DNA from: Desulfobacteraceae bacterium UBA2245
GTDB taxonomy: Bacteria > Desulfobacterota > Desulfobacteria > Desulfobacterales > UBA2245
Direction: 5' to 3'
Length of the DNA: 64,000 nt
Assembly (NCBI GenBank): GCA_002347265.1
Contig: DDYB01000017.1
Coordinates: 38,875-102,874, forward strand
The notes beneath the pieces were generated by a model, which saw nothing but the letters and a program-made list of their open reading frames with translations, had not been told where the DNA came from and did no database searches. The position numbers were made by a program, and so were the translations under genes. Each line of letters opens with the position of its first letter. Position 1 is the first letter of the stretch. Below are positions 9,717 through 18,758 of the stretch, one piece after another.

Positions 9717-9921
9717 GGATCAATCCCTTCCCGCGGTTGTAATACACGACAGAATGTCAATATTTCACAGGCGCCCGGTTAAACTTGGCAATGGACGCAA
9801 GCGCCTTGCCCGTCCCCGGTTTTCTCCCCGACTCTCAACCGCCCTCGGCCCCCCCCTTGATTTCAAGATTGTTTCCGACATCGATCTGCTTTTTTAAATT
9901 GCCGGCAATTTGCCTGGAAGG

Positions 9922-10734
9922 TTATGAGCCCATCTCCGCCATTGCGGGCATGGCGACAAACTCCACGTCCAGGCGGGTCAGGGCTGCTTTGCCGCGCACG
10001 GTCAGATCGGTAATAAAATCAAACTGATATCGTGGGTCAACCGGATAGGCCCGGATGCGGTAGTGCGTTCCCCAGGGCTTTTCCTGCACAACCACATTAA
10101 TCGCCTGTTCCATGTTCACAAAAGCGCTGGTCAGCGCCACATCACAGAGCGTATGTCTGGCCTGCGCCGCATCATGGCGGGGATGAAGATAAAAATCGGC
10201 AACGCACTGCAAATTCTGTCCGCCGTCATTGGCGTTAAAAATAAGCTGGTTCCATAACTTCAGATGAGGGACGACGACGACGGTATCATCCGGGGTGACG
10301 ATTTCAACGGACCGCATGTTGATGCTTTTGACTTCGCCATAAGCCCCATTGATTTTAATCCAGTCGCCGGGACGATAGGGCGCTTCATACAGAGTCACAA
10401 TGCCGGCGACCAGACTGCTGGCATAATCCTTCAAGGCAAAACCGGCAGCCAGCCCCAGGGCGCCGAACAATGCCACCAGATTTTCAAACGTCGGATCGAT
10501 CACACGCGGAACAATCAATATGAAAGAGACGGCAATGATCAACAAACGCAACGCCGGCAACAATGCCAGCAAGAAAAGCCGATGCCGGCTGGAAATTCGG
10601 TTGGCCAACCAGGGCAGGAATCGATTGCTTAAAGCGATCAACAGCCAGGCGCCGACGACAATCAACCCGACCTGAGTCAGATTGGCCCAGATCAAACCGC
10701 GTAAAATTTCCAGAACATCGCTCGAACCGTTCAT
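9922..10734 (-). CDS. Small-conductance mechanosensitive channel (MscS family)
   Basis: A 270-residue inner-membrane protein: about three helices at residues 15-105, then the pore-lining segment and beta domain (GLAAGFALKDYASSLVAGI, then PYRPGDWIKINGAYGEV). These features are typical of MscS, which opens under membrane tension to release solutes on osmotic downshock. It lies 9 bases downstream of an unknown 407-residue gene and is probably co-transcribed with it. No signal peptide or extra N-terminal domain is present, unlike the larger MscS protein at about 49.5-51.2 kb. Confidence 0.93.
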   Translation of the reverse strand: MNGSSDVLEILRGLIWANLTQVGLIVVGAWLLIALSNRFLPWLANRISSRHRLFLLALLPALRLLIIAVSFILIVPRVIDPTFENLVALFGALGLAAGFALKDYASSLVAGIVTLYEAPYRPGDWIKINGAYGEVKSINMRSVEIVTPDDTVVVVPHLKLWNQLIFNANDGGQNLQCVADFYLHPRHDAAQARHTLCDVALTSAFVNMEQAINVVVQEKPWGTHYRIRAYPVDPRYQFDFITDLTVRGKAALTRLDVEFVAMPAMAEMGS

Positions 10735-10743
10735 GCTGTTCTC

Positions 10744-11967
10744 CTAGAATTGATCAACCAAATATCCGTTCGCCTGAAGGAACTGCCGAACTGCAGGATA
10801 GCCAAGCGGAGTGACCCGCCAGTCGTCGTAATGCCTTGACGCCAATCCGGCGCCTTCCAGGCGGAAAAGCATTTCCATTGTCCGGCTGGGCGACAGGGGC
10901 AGAAGCTGCTGCAGGAACTCACCGGGCATTCCGTTATGCAGCAGCAGCGTATGCAAAACAAACGCCTCATCCCGCCCCGAACCGGAAGGAAGCGAAGGGA
11001 ATTTAAGCTGGCCCCAGGGGGCCACCCAAATGGTTTGGCCAAGTTGTTTCCGGTCTTCTTTCCCGTTCTCCTCATTGGCCGAAACATCCGGTTCGGTTCG
11101 CAGGCTGGCACGCCATAAGGCCCAGGCAATCCCCACATTTCCCCGGCTGTGCGCGGCCAGAAGCTGCAAAAAGTTGCTCATCTTTGCAGGTCCCTCACTG
11201 GTTTCGGGAGGCGGCAGCACGTAGCGCCCGTTGTCGGATTGACGAAAAAAAAGCGGACCGTTGTCAGCGGAATCGGCCATCCTCTGAAAAATTTCGACCA
11301 GTTGGGTCTGTTGGAAAGCCTGAAGCGCCAGCGCAACAGGCTGCCGGCCATGCCAGACATGACGGATAAAGGCCCAGGCCCAGCTGTCGCAGCCAATAAT
11401 GCCGCGTCCCAAATTGCCGGAACAGGCACGGTCCAGAAAACGGCGGATGAGATTCAGCCCTGCGGCATGGCGCAAATAGACTTTCTCCAAACCAGGCAAT
11501 ACCCAGTTGCGTTGGTTGTTCTGGTCAGACAACCAGGCGCCGTCGCCGGCCATGACCTGCTCTGGCGAAGGGGATTTCAGCATCTGCCATGCCTGCTGCT
11601 CGGTCCAGGTTGTTAAAATTTCGACACAGCCGCTGTGGGGCGGACCAACCAGAAAAATGATCGACTGTTCAGGGCTTTCCTGCTCCAGCCAATCCGCCAG
11701 TTGCGCATTGAGCCCTTCTGCCGCATTTTTCCAATCAAGAGCGGGGGCAATCCGCTCAAGCTGCCACCGGGGCAGCATTCTCAGCTCATCCGCCTGTTTG
11801 AGCAGAGTGTCTGTTTCTGCTTCATCGCGTTTAAACAGGCGCTGCAAAACAGAGAGGCTGTTTCGGGCGGTTTGAATAACCGGCGCTGCAGGAAGTCTGT
11901 AATCGGCAATCGGGACATATTGCCATACAGGTGAATCTTCTTTTTTAACGTCTGAGGTTGATGCCAT
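10744..11967 (-). CDS. Unknown protein with P-loop-like motif, paired with MscS
   Basis: A soluble 407-residue protein. I recognise no named family. At about residues 107-125 there is IIFLVGPPHSGC, which looks like a relaxed Walker A loop without the usual GKS/T ending. The last 100 residues look like a winged-helix domain (SPSRTMEMLFRLEGAGLASR, then WRVTPLGYPAVRQFL). ATG at 11967 was chosen because TGGAG lies 7 bases upstream; a TTG further out would add 6 residues. It is followed after 9 bases by an mscS gene, so it may sense or regulate that channel. This is an inference from linkage only. Confidence 0.6.
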   Translation of the reverse strand: MASTSDVKKEDSPVWQYVPIADYRLPAAPVIQTARNSLSVLQRLFKRDEAETDTLLKQADELRMLPRWQLERIAPALDWKNAAEGLNAQLADWLEQESPEQSIIFLVGPPHSGCVEILTTWTEQQAWQMLKSPSPEQVMAGDGAWLSDQNNQRNWVLPGLEKVYLRHAAGLNLIRRFLDRACSGNLGRGIIGCDSWAWAFIRHVWHGRQPVALALQAFQQTQLVEIFQRMADSADNGPLFFRQSDNGRYVLPPPETSEGPAKMSNFLQLLAAHSRGNVGIAWALWRASLRTEPDVSANEENGKEDRKQLGQTIWVAPWGQLKFPSLPSGSGRDEAFVLHTLLLHNGMPGEFLQQLLPLSPSRTMEMLFRLEGAGLASRHYDDWRVTPLGYPAVRQFLQANGYLVDQF

Positions 11968-12166
11968 TATCGACTCCACAACCAAACCTGAAGGAACGCA
12001 AAAACATGCTTCCTGTACCGAATCCCTGTTGGGACGGCCAAGCCCTTGATTCGCCCCTTCAACCTGCCCGCTCAGGCCCGCAAAGCCGTTGAGGCGACCT
12101 TCATTCTGGCCGCTCCGAATGCCTCCATGAAAACTCGCGCCTCAACGCCTCGGAACGAAACGAAAT

Positions 12167-13042
12167 TCAAGGCAACCGGAACGATCGGGCGATAATCTCC
12201 CAAGCCGCGTCCGCCGTCTCAACATAAGTAAACAAATCCAAGTCTTCCGGAGCGATCGTTCCCTCCTCGGCCAATGCCTCAAAATTGACGATTCGGTCCC
12301 AAAACGCCTTTCCAAAAATAAGCACCGGAAACGGCTTTATTTTTTTAGTTTGAATCAGGGTCAATGTTTCAAAAAGCTCGTCCAGCGTGCCGTATCCGCC
12401 GGGAAAAACCACCAGCGCCCTGGCCCGCATCAAAAAATGCATTTTGCGGATGGCAAAGTAGTGAAACTGAAAGCAGAGTTCTGGCGTAACATAGGCATTG
12501 GGCTTTTGCTCGAAAGGCAGAACGATATTCAGGCCGATGCTTTCAACCCCCGCATCACAGGCGCCGCGGTTAGCGGCTTCCATGATTCCGGGCCCCCCGC
12601 CGGTCGCGACCACGCAATTGAAATCGGATGAGCCGCTGTTGCCTCTGGAAATCAGAAAGCCCAACTTCCTGGCTTCGTCGTAGTATCTTGATCTTTCGAC
12701 CAGGCGGCGCGCTCGCTTCACCTCCGCCTCAAGCCGGGAATCGACCGGATTTTCCCGGTACGCATCTTCGGCCGCATTCAGCCGTTCCCTGGCGATCGCG
12801 GGTTCTGTAATGCGGGCGCCTCCAAAAATGACAACAGTACCCGCAATACGGTGCTCAGTCAGTATCAGTTCCGGTTTGAGAAGTTCGAGTTGCAGGCGAA
12901 CGGGACGGAGTTCGTCCCGAAGTAAAAAGTCATGATCCGTATACGCCAGCCGGTAGGCAGAAGAAAGCGTCTGCTGTGACCTGGGGCATAATTCAGCTGC
13001 CCGGGCATCCTCCTCGGCTGAAGGGAAAAAGGCGGTTTTCAT
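12167..13042 (-). CDS. LOG-family nucleotide-binding protein (putative nucleoside 5'-monophosphate phosphoribohydrolase)
   Basis: A 291-residue protein with the LONELY GUY/lysine-decarboxylase-like Rossmann fold: ATGGGPGIMEAANRGA near residue 145 and VVFPGGYGTLDELFE near 215. These are the PGGxGTxxE and GGGxGxMxA motifs that define the family. Characterised members cleave N6-modified AMP to free base and ribose 5-phosphate. The N-terminal ~75 residues are longer than in small LOG proteins and match the longer bacterial class. The start is set by AAGGAG 7 bases before ATG. It is a single gene without evident partners. Confidence 0.88.
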   Translation of the reverse strand: MKTAFFPSAEEDARAAELCPRSQQTLSSAYRLAYTDHDFLLRDELRPVRLQLELLKPELILTEHRIAGTVVIFGGARITEPAIARERLNAAEDAYRENPVDSRLEAEVKRARRLVERSRYYDEARKLGFLISRGNSGSSDFNCVVATGGGPGIMEAANRGACDAGVESIGLNIVLPFEQKPNAYVTPELCFQFHYFAIRKMHFLMRARALVVFPGGYGTLDELFETLTLIQTKKIKPFPVLIFGKAFWDRIVNFEALAEEGTIAPEDLDLFTYVETADAAWEIIARSFRLP

Positions 13043-13300
13043 TGATTTCTCCTTTGAGTTCGGCATCCTCGTTCGGTCCGAAATGAAAACACAGGCCATA
13101 ACGCGCTACTCGGGCTGAATGCCTGACCGCTTTCCGGCATCAATTCGGATTTCGTGGGCAATCCGTTCTACGCGTTTTTCACAGATCAGGCTCTTTCACA
13201 TGCGCCACAGGCACCCACGCGTACTTCCGATCATTCTTAAAAATTGAAGGACACTTGCCGGCGATGAATGGCACAAGGACTTGTCAACCCCTCTCAATCA

Positions 13301-14431
13301 TCACGGTTCCAGCTCGACTTTCAGATCCAGAAAGCTCAACATGTCTTTGAGGCTGAGAATGCCCACCAGCCGATTCTCCTCGGTTACCATGATACGACTC
13401 GAACCGGTTCGGTTCATGAGCGACAGCGCTTCCATAGCATCCGCCTGCGAATCGATTGTATTTTCGGGTGAGCAGCCCATAACAATCTCGCCCACCGTTT
13501 TGCGGCCCCATTCCTTCCTTGGAATTTCCTTGATCATTTTGATCGTTACACAGCCAAGAAGCTGATTCTCTTTATCAACAACCGGAAACAGCTTGAACTG
13601 GTAACGGTAGACGTAGTCTTCAACGAGCTTTTCCAGGGTGGTCGAAGAAGATGCCGTTACGGGATCAGGTTTCATGAAACGTCTGACCGGCTCCCCTTCC
13701 AGCGCTCTTCGCACCAGAAGCTGCCGGTACGACATGCCGGCAGCTCCCCGCAGAAACATACCGATAAAAAACCACCACATGCCCCCGATGAAATTTCCGC
13801 TGAAAAACTGAAGAAACCCCAGGAAAACAAGCACAAGTCCGAATCCGGACCCGATTCCGGCCGCGATTCGCGTGGCCCACCTCAGATTCTTTTTCCACCC
13901 CCACAGAACCGAGCGGAGAATGCGCCCCCCGTCCAGAGGAAAAGCAGGGACGAGGTTGAAAACGGCCAGCATGCCATTGATCCAGGCCAGATACCGGAAG
14001 ATCCCATCGACAGGCTCGGGCCATCCGGCATTTCTCGCAAGCTGCGAAAGCGCATAAAACATCAGCGCCAGGAGCAGGCTTGAAAGAGGGCCTGCAGCCG
14101 CCATAAAGAATTCCGCCTTTGGACTCGGCGGTTCCTGCTTCATTTCCGCCACGCCGCCGAAAATAAAAAGGGTAATGCCCTTGATCGCAATTCCGAATTT
14201 TCTGGCAACGAGTGAATGAGACATTTCGTGAAAGATGATGGAAAGAAAAAGTCCGATAGCGCCCAGAATCCCCATGGTCCAGTAGGTTTGAGCGGACAGC
14301 CCCTCATGCCGGAACGGAAATACGCCCGTTGAAAGAGACCATGCAATCAGAATCGCAACGATCACCCAGCTCAAATCAATCCGGACTTCAAAACCGAGAA
14401 TACTGAACAGATCAATTCGTTTTCCAAACAT
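13301..14431 (-). CDS. M50 site-2-protease-like membrane metallopeptidase with CBS pair
   Basis: A 376-residue protein. The N-terminal 220 residues form several membrane helices carrying the zinc motif HEMSH and, further on, NLVPAFPLDGGR, the second metal-ligand segment of intramembrane proteases. Residues 245-370 are two CBS repeats that probably bind an adenosine nucleotide and regulate cleavage. Known relatives (SpoIVFB, Rip) cleave membrane-bound regulators. Two in-frame ATGs lie 6 bases apart; the downstream one is chosen because AAGGA is 6 bases away, while it abuts the first. No substrate such as an anti-sigma factor is adjacent. Confidence 0.92.
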   Translation of the reverse strand: MFGKRIDLFSILGFEVRIDLSWVIVAILIAWSLSTGVFPFRHEGLSAQTYWTMGILGAIGLFLSIIFHEMSHSLVARKFGIAIKGITLFIFGGVAEMKQEPPSPKAEFFMAAAGPLSSLLLALMFYALSQLARNAGWPEPVDGIFRYLAWINGMLAVFNLVPAFPLDGGRILRSVLWGWKKNLRWATRIAAGIGSGFGLVLVFLGFLQFFSGNFIGGMWWFFIGMFLRGAAGMSYRQLLVRRALEGEPVRRFMKPDPVTASSSTTLEKLVEDYVYRYQFKLFPVVDKENQLLGCVTIKMIKEIPRKEWGRKTVGEIVMGCSPENTIDSQADAMEALSLMNRTGSSRIMVTEENRLVGILSLKDMLSFLDLKVELEP

Positions 14432-15012
14432 ATCCATTCCTTATATTTAAAAATTTCCGTTTTGTCGCCGATGAACCCGGTTTCGTGAAATGTCGTATGC
14501 ATGATATTAAACCGGAATCGCCTTTCAAGGGAACTGAAAAAGATCCGAATATGCCGGCGCCTTTTGGCAATTATTCTGAACAGCATGCCGACATGCCTCC
14601 GATCCGCCCGTGCTGAAAAGTTTAAAAGCTGTCTGGAGCCCCACCAATGGCGGTATTTTTTCCGCTGTTCAAAACATTTGTGCACAGCATCATGACAGCG
14701 GCGGCAACGGCTGCAACCGCAAAGAGGGAAGAACGCGCTCACCGTTATCGAACAGTGGGTCATATTACAATTTGGCCTTGAACATAAGCCCGAGCATCAG
14801 GAGCTCGAAAAATGCGGCTGAATGGCCGGCGTTCAAAACAAGACGGAGCAGTTATGCAAATGGTCTGTATTCTTCAGAAAGGGGTCTTTCGCCCGGCGAT
14901 GATTTTTTCCGGGGCAGATACGTCCGCGCAGCATGTTGCGGATGGCTCTCGTCCATTGAAGCTGCCGAAGGCATTCATCAATTCCAGCCACACCATGCAG
15001 TAAGTTCCCAAG
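14432..15012. other. Gap without a recognisable gene
   Basis: A stretch of 581 bases between the M50 peptidase and the glycosyltransferase stump. Open frames exist on both strands, but none has family motifs or a convincing ribosome site. On the minus strand, the frame of the glycosyltransferase stump reopens for about 45 codons after its stop (14866-15012), which may be decayed coding sequence. No tRNA, repeat or clear terminator was found. Confidence 0.5.
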
Positions 15013-15099
15013 TCATGCCCGGCTCTGCACGCCGGATGAAACCAGTTGCCGGCAGCGGTTTTCTTCATTATAGGCTGGTATGACGATGGAAAGTTTCAT
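15013..15099 (-). pseudogene. Family 2 glycosyltransferase, N-terminal stump
   Basis: ATG followed by KLSIVIPAYNEENR, the textbook opening of a GT2 (GT-A fold) glycosyltransferase, and then after about 14 more codons a TGA. The remaining ~230 residues expected for the family are not found downstream in any frame. It starts 58 bases after the msbA stop, in the same direction, so it was probably the next gene of the lipid A/LPS operon. It could have transferred a sugar to lipid A or core. Truncation could be by deletion or multiple frameshifts. Confidence 0.7.
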
Positions 15100-15157
15100 A
15101 TTCTGTTCAAGCCGGCCAGGGACCCGTATGCGGCCGCCGCCTGGAAAAGAACGCATT

Positions 15158-16927
15158 TCATTTCGGGCAATCAACTCCCGCATTCTTGCTGAACTGCATC
15201 TGGTGCAGTTTGAAATATTCCCCTTCAAGGGCCATGAGGTCCTCGTGTCGGCCCTGTTCAACGATCCGTCCGTTGACCAGCACCACGATGCGGTCCGCAT
15301 AGGAAATGGTCGACAGCCGGTGGGCGATCACAAAGGTAGTGCGCCCCCTCATCAAATTTTCCAGAGCCTTTTGCACCCACATCTCGGACTCGGCGTCCAA
15401 GGCGGATGTAGCCTCGTCCAGAATGAGGATCGGCGCGTTTTTCAAAAGCGCCCGTGCGATGCAGATGCGCTGCTTCTCGCCCCCGGAAAGCCTGCCGCCC
15501 AACTCGCCGATGTTGGTGTCAAATCCCTTCGGAAATCTTGTAACAAAATCATAAGCATATGCGGCTACAGCCGCCTCGATGATTTCCTGTTTTTCTGCCA
15601 GGGGATTGCCGTAAGCGATGTTGCTGGCCACCGTATCGTTAAACAGGATCGGCTCCTGGGTGACCACGGCAATCTGCCGGCGAAGAGAAGCCAGGGATGC
15701 ATCCCGGATATCCACGCCGTCGATCCGGATCGCTCCTTCGGCCACATCGTAGAACCGGGGAATCAGGTTCACCAGAGAGGTCTTTCCACCACCGCTCATA
15801 CCTACCAGAGCCAGGATCTCTCCGGGCTGAACATCCAGATCGATGTCCTTCAAAACCGGGTTCCGGTCGTATTGAAAAGAAACCTTTTCAAACCGCACCC
15901 GGTGCGGTTTAACGACCAGCTCGACCGGATTTTGTTTTTCCTGAATATCCGACTGCTTCTCCAGAATGTCGAACACGCGGTCCGATGCGGCCAGGCCCTC
16001 CTGCACGGCGTTGTTCAGCCGGCTGAGCTTTTTCACCGGATCATAGAGCATCAGAACCGCAGCCATGAAGGAAAAAAAAGTTCCGGGCGTTGAAGCGCCG
16101 GTGATCACGCTGTACCCGCCGTACCATACGACAAAGGCGATTCCCAGGCCGCCGAGCAGCTCCATGACCGGAGAGGACAGGGACTTGGCGATGACCGTTT
16201 TGATCTCCAGTTCGAACAGATCATCGGTTTTTTTAACAAACCGCTTTTTTTCAAAGTCCTCCATGCCGAAGGCTTTGACGATCTTGCTGCCGGCAAAGGT
16301 TTCGTGCAGAAAGCTGTTCAGCTCTGCCATGGACTCCTGGCACCTGCGGCTGACCCGCCGCACCCGGCGTCCGAACTCCACGACAGGAAAAAAGGCGATG
16401 GGAAGAATGACCAGAGCGCACAGAGCCAGTTTCCAATCCCGGTAAAGGACCACGACAATCAGTCCCAGAATGGTGAAAAAGTGCCGGACGATGCTGGTTA
16501 CCGCCGTGGACACCATGGACCGGATCACGTTGACGTCATTGGTGATCCGCGACATCAACACGCCGGTTCTCTCCTGCTGGAAAAAAGACAGCGGCAGATC
16601 CATAACCCGTTCGTAGAGCCGGTCCCGCAGATCCTTGATGATCCGCTGGCCCACATAATTCATGTAGTATTCCTGGCCATAATCTCCCAATCCCCGCAGA
16701 AAAAAAACAATCACCACGACGATGGGCATCAGCCGAAGCATCTCGATATCCTGTTTAACGAAAATATCGTCCATGACCGGCTTGATCAAAAGCGCCGATA
16801 CCGCGCTGGAAGCCGCGACCAGCAGCATGCAGGCCGTTCCCAGGAAAAGCCCCATTTTGTAGCGCTTGATCAGATCAAAGAGCTGCCGCTGCCGGGTCGT
16901 AATTTTAAATTTAAGATCTGTCTTCAT
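15158..16927 (-). CDS. msbA: Lipid A flippase MsbA (ABC transporter)
   Basis: A 589-residue half-transporter with six predicted membrane helices in residues 20-310 and an ATPase at about 345-585: Walker A GMSGGGKTS, signature LSGGEKQR, Walker B ILILDEATSALD, switch VIAHRLS. It is the right length for MsbA (E. coli 582), which flips core-lipid A across the inner membrane as a homodimer. The call as MsbA, not another exporter, relies on its position 5 bases after the lysophospholipid acyltransferase gene and in the same operon as lpxB, lpxA and lpxD. Confidence 0.92.
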   Translation of the reverse strand: MKTDLKFKITTRQRQLFDLIKRYKMGLFLGTACMLLVAASSAVSALLIKPVMDDIFVKQDIEMLRLMPIVVVIVFFLRGLGDYGQEYYMNYVGQRIIKDLRDRLYERVMDLPLSFFQQERTGVLMSRITNDVNVIRSMVSTAVTSIVRHFFTILGLIVVVLYRDWKLALCALVILPIAFFPVVEFGRRVRRVSRRCQESMAELNSFLHETFAGSKIVKAFGMEDFEKKRFVKKTDDLFELEIKTVIAKSLSSPVMELLGGLGIAFVVWYGGYSVITGASTPGTFFSFMAAVLMLYDPVKKLSRLNNAVQEGLAASDRVFDILEKQSDIQEKQNPVELVVKPHRVRFEKVSFQYDRNPVLKDIDLDVQPGEILALVGMSGGGKTSLVNLIPRFYDVAEGAIRIDGVDIRDASLASLRRQIAVVTQEPILFNDTVASNIAYGNPLAEKQEIIEAAVAAYAYDFVTRFPKGFDTNIGELGGRLSGGEKQRICIARALLKNAPILILDEATSALDAESEMWVQKALENLMRGRTTFVIAHRLSTISYADRIVVLVNGRIVEQGRHEDLMALEGEYFKLHQMQFSKNAGVDCPK

Positions 16928-16932
16928 GATGT

Positions 16933-17601
16933 TCAGGATATTTCATGTCCGAAACAGTGATCCGCCGCAGAGGTAATCCGGCGAAGTTCCTGTTCAAGTT
17001 CCAGCCGCTTTTCCTCCTCTGTTTGGCGGCCCGCATCTTTTGAAACCCACAGAGGACGGCCGTAAACCAGGCGGCAGCGGGTAAAAGGAGCCGGAAGCAC
17101 AAACCGGTCCCAGCTGTCGAACACCTTCATGCGCCGGGCGCTGTAGGTCACCGGCACAATCGGGTACCCGGATTTTTTGGCCAGAGAAATAATTCCGGGC
17201 TGAACCCTGAACCGGGGGCCCTGGGGCCCGTCCGGAATAATTACCGCAGGCCGGTTGCTCACGGATATCTTTCTCAAGATGGTAATCAGCGCGGAAAGGC
17301 CGCCCCGGGTCGTGGACCCGCGAACGGTTTCCTGCCCCTGGCGTTGAAGCACCCGGGCGATGATCTCTCCGTCTTCCGAACGACTGACCAGGGCAACCCC
17401 GCCGTATCCCTTGAAAATGTAGCTGACCAGAAGAATCCGCGAGTGCCATATGGCGAGGATAAACCTGCGGGACTTGAGAATCTCCTCCACTGCCCCGCAA
17501 CCCGCCACCTCGACGGAAGCGGTGCGAAAGATCAGATCAACGATCGTTTTTCCCAGCAGCCCGATCAGATTCCACTTGAATTCGGATTTTGCGAAGCTCA
17601 T
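16933..17601 (-). CDS. Lysophospholipid acyltransferase-family protein (DUF374)
   Basis: A 222-residue protein of the DUF374/LPLAT group. Conserved elements are IWHSRILL near residue 50 (catalytic His), SRSEDGEIIA near 73 and PDGPQGPR near 123. In lipid A operons of Deltaproteobacteria and relatives this family is usually placed between lpxB and msbA or waaA and is thought to add an acyl chain to lipid A, as LpxL/LpxM do elsewhere; that role is inferred from context. Its start overlaps the lpxB stop by 4 bases, so translation is coupled. Confidence 0.87.
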   Translation of the reverse strand: MSFAKSEFKWNLIGLLGKTIVDLIFRTASVEVAGCGAVEEILKSRRFILAIWHSRILLVSYIFKGYGGVALVSRSEDGEIIARVLQRQGQETVRGSTTRGGLSALITILRKISVSNRPAVIIPDGPQGPRFRVQPGIISLAKKSGYPIVPVTYSARRMKVFDSWDRFVLPAPFTRCRLVYGRPLWVSKDAGRQTEEEKRLELEQELRRITSAADHCFGHEIS

Positions 17602-18755
17602 TGAAGCCTCTTTTTGCCCGACGTCAGCATATCCAGAGCGATCTGCGCGGTCCGGTCCGAGGCGCCGGGACCGCCGAGCCGCTCTCGGATCCCGCCAAGC
17701 TCGACGCTTTCGGCTTCCAGCATCGTTAAATCCGCCAGTTTTGCAGCCGCCAGATCCGCAATGCTTTCCGCGGTGGCCGCATCCTGTATTAATTCAGCGG
17801 CCACGGTTTTCCCGGCGATCAAATTGGCCAGCCCGATATGCGGCACCCGGATCAGGGCCTTTCCCAGGCGGTAGCTTAAGGGAGAAACCCGGTAAACGAT
17901 GATCGTCGGCGTCTGACAAAGGGCGGCTTCCAGCGTCACGGTTCCGGAGACAGCCACAGCCAGCCGGACGTTTTGAAGCACATTCTCAACGCCGCCGGAA
18001 ACAATGCGCACATCGATTTCAGACGCATAAGGTCTGACAAGTTCCTGAATATGACCGCTTTCGGCCGTCGGCGCCCGGGAAACCAGAAACCGTATTCCGG
18101 GAATACGTTGATTCAGCCTTCGGGCCGCATCGAGCATCAGGGGAAGATGCCGGATGATTTCCGCATTCCGGGATCCGGGCAACAGGCCGACCGCCTGCTG
18201 CCGCGCTTTTAAAACCGGCGCGGTCTGACTCGAAAGCCCGGAGTCGAGCAGAGGATGACCCACAAAAGTGGCCATAATGCCGTTATTCCGATAAAACTCC
18301 GCTTCAAAAGGCAGAATGACGGCCATATGGTCCACTCGTTTTTTCAAGGTTCTGACCCGTCCCGGACGCCAGGCCCACACCTGGGGGCCGATATAATAAA
18401 GTACCGGGACACCGAGTTTCCTGGCGTGAGCCGCAAGGTGCAGGTTGAAATCCGGAAAATCGATCAGAATCAGCAGATCCGGTCGCAGGGTTTTCAAAGC
18501 GGACCTGGCGATGGATATTCCCCGAAAAATATCGGGAAGCCTGGACATCACCTCGGTGATTCCCACCACCGACAATCGGTGCGCATCAAAGAGAATCCGC
18601 ACTCCTTCTGAAGCCATGGACTTTCCGCCGATGCCGCAGAAAAACAGGCGGTCGTCGCGCTGCCTCATGGCCCGCACCAGCCTTGCACCATGAAGATCGC
18701 CGGACGCTTCTCCGGCAACGATCATCACGCACCGGCCGTATCGGGCATGCGGCAT
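17598..18755 (-). CDS. lpxB: Lipid-A-disaccharide synthase
   Basis: A 385-residue GT19 glycosyltransferase that joins UDP-2,3-diacylglucosamine and 2,3-diacylglucosamine 1-phosphate. Diagnostic segments are VAGEASGDLHGARL at the N-terminus, PDLLILIDFPDFNLHLA near residue 90, PVLYYIGPQVWAWRPGR near 115 and the LLPGSRNAEI loop near 190. The length matches E. coli LpxB (382). The start ATG has GGAGG upstream, and the gene begins 3 bases after the Gfo/Idh oxidoreductase gene. Confidence 0.97.
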   Translation of the reverse strand: MPHARYGRCVMIVAGEASGDLHGARLVRAMRQRDDRLFFCGIGGKSMASEGVRILFDAHRLSVVGITEVMSRLPDIFRGISIARSALKTLRPDLLILIDFPDFNLHLAAHARKLGVPVLYYIGPQVWAWRPGRVRTLKKRVDHMAVILPFEAEFYRNNGIMATFVGHPLLDSGLSSQTAPVLKARQQAVGLLPGSRNAEIIRHLPLMLDAARRLNQRIPGIRFLVSRAPTAESGHIQELVRPYASEIDVRIVSGGVENVLQNVRLAVAVSGTVTLEAALCQTPTIIVYRVSPLSYRLGKALIRVPHIGLANLIAGKTVAAELIQDAATAESIADLAAAKLADLTMLEAESVELGGIRERLGGPGASDRTAQIALDMLTSGKKRLQ

Positions 18756-18758
18756 GGC

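Noticed and set aside
12088..12146. Inverted repeat GTTGAGGCG/CGCCTCAAC
   Set aside because: The loop is about 41 bases and there is no T-run, so it is not a convincing terminator or element end.
14610..15083. 157-codon + frame in the gap beside msbA
   Set aside because: No motifs, no ribosome site, and it overlaps the glycosyltransferase stump on the other strand.
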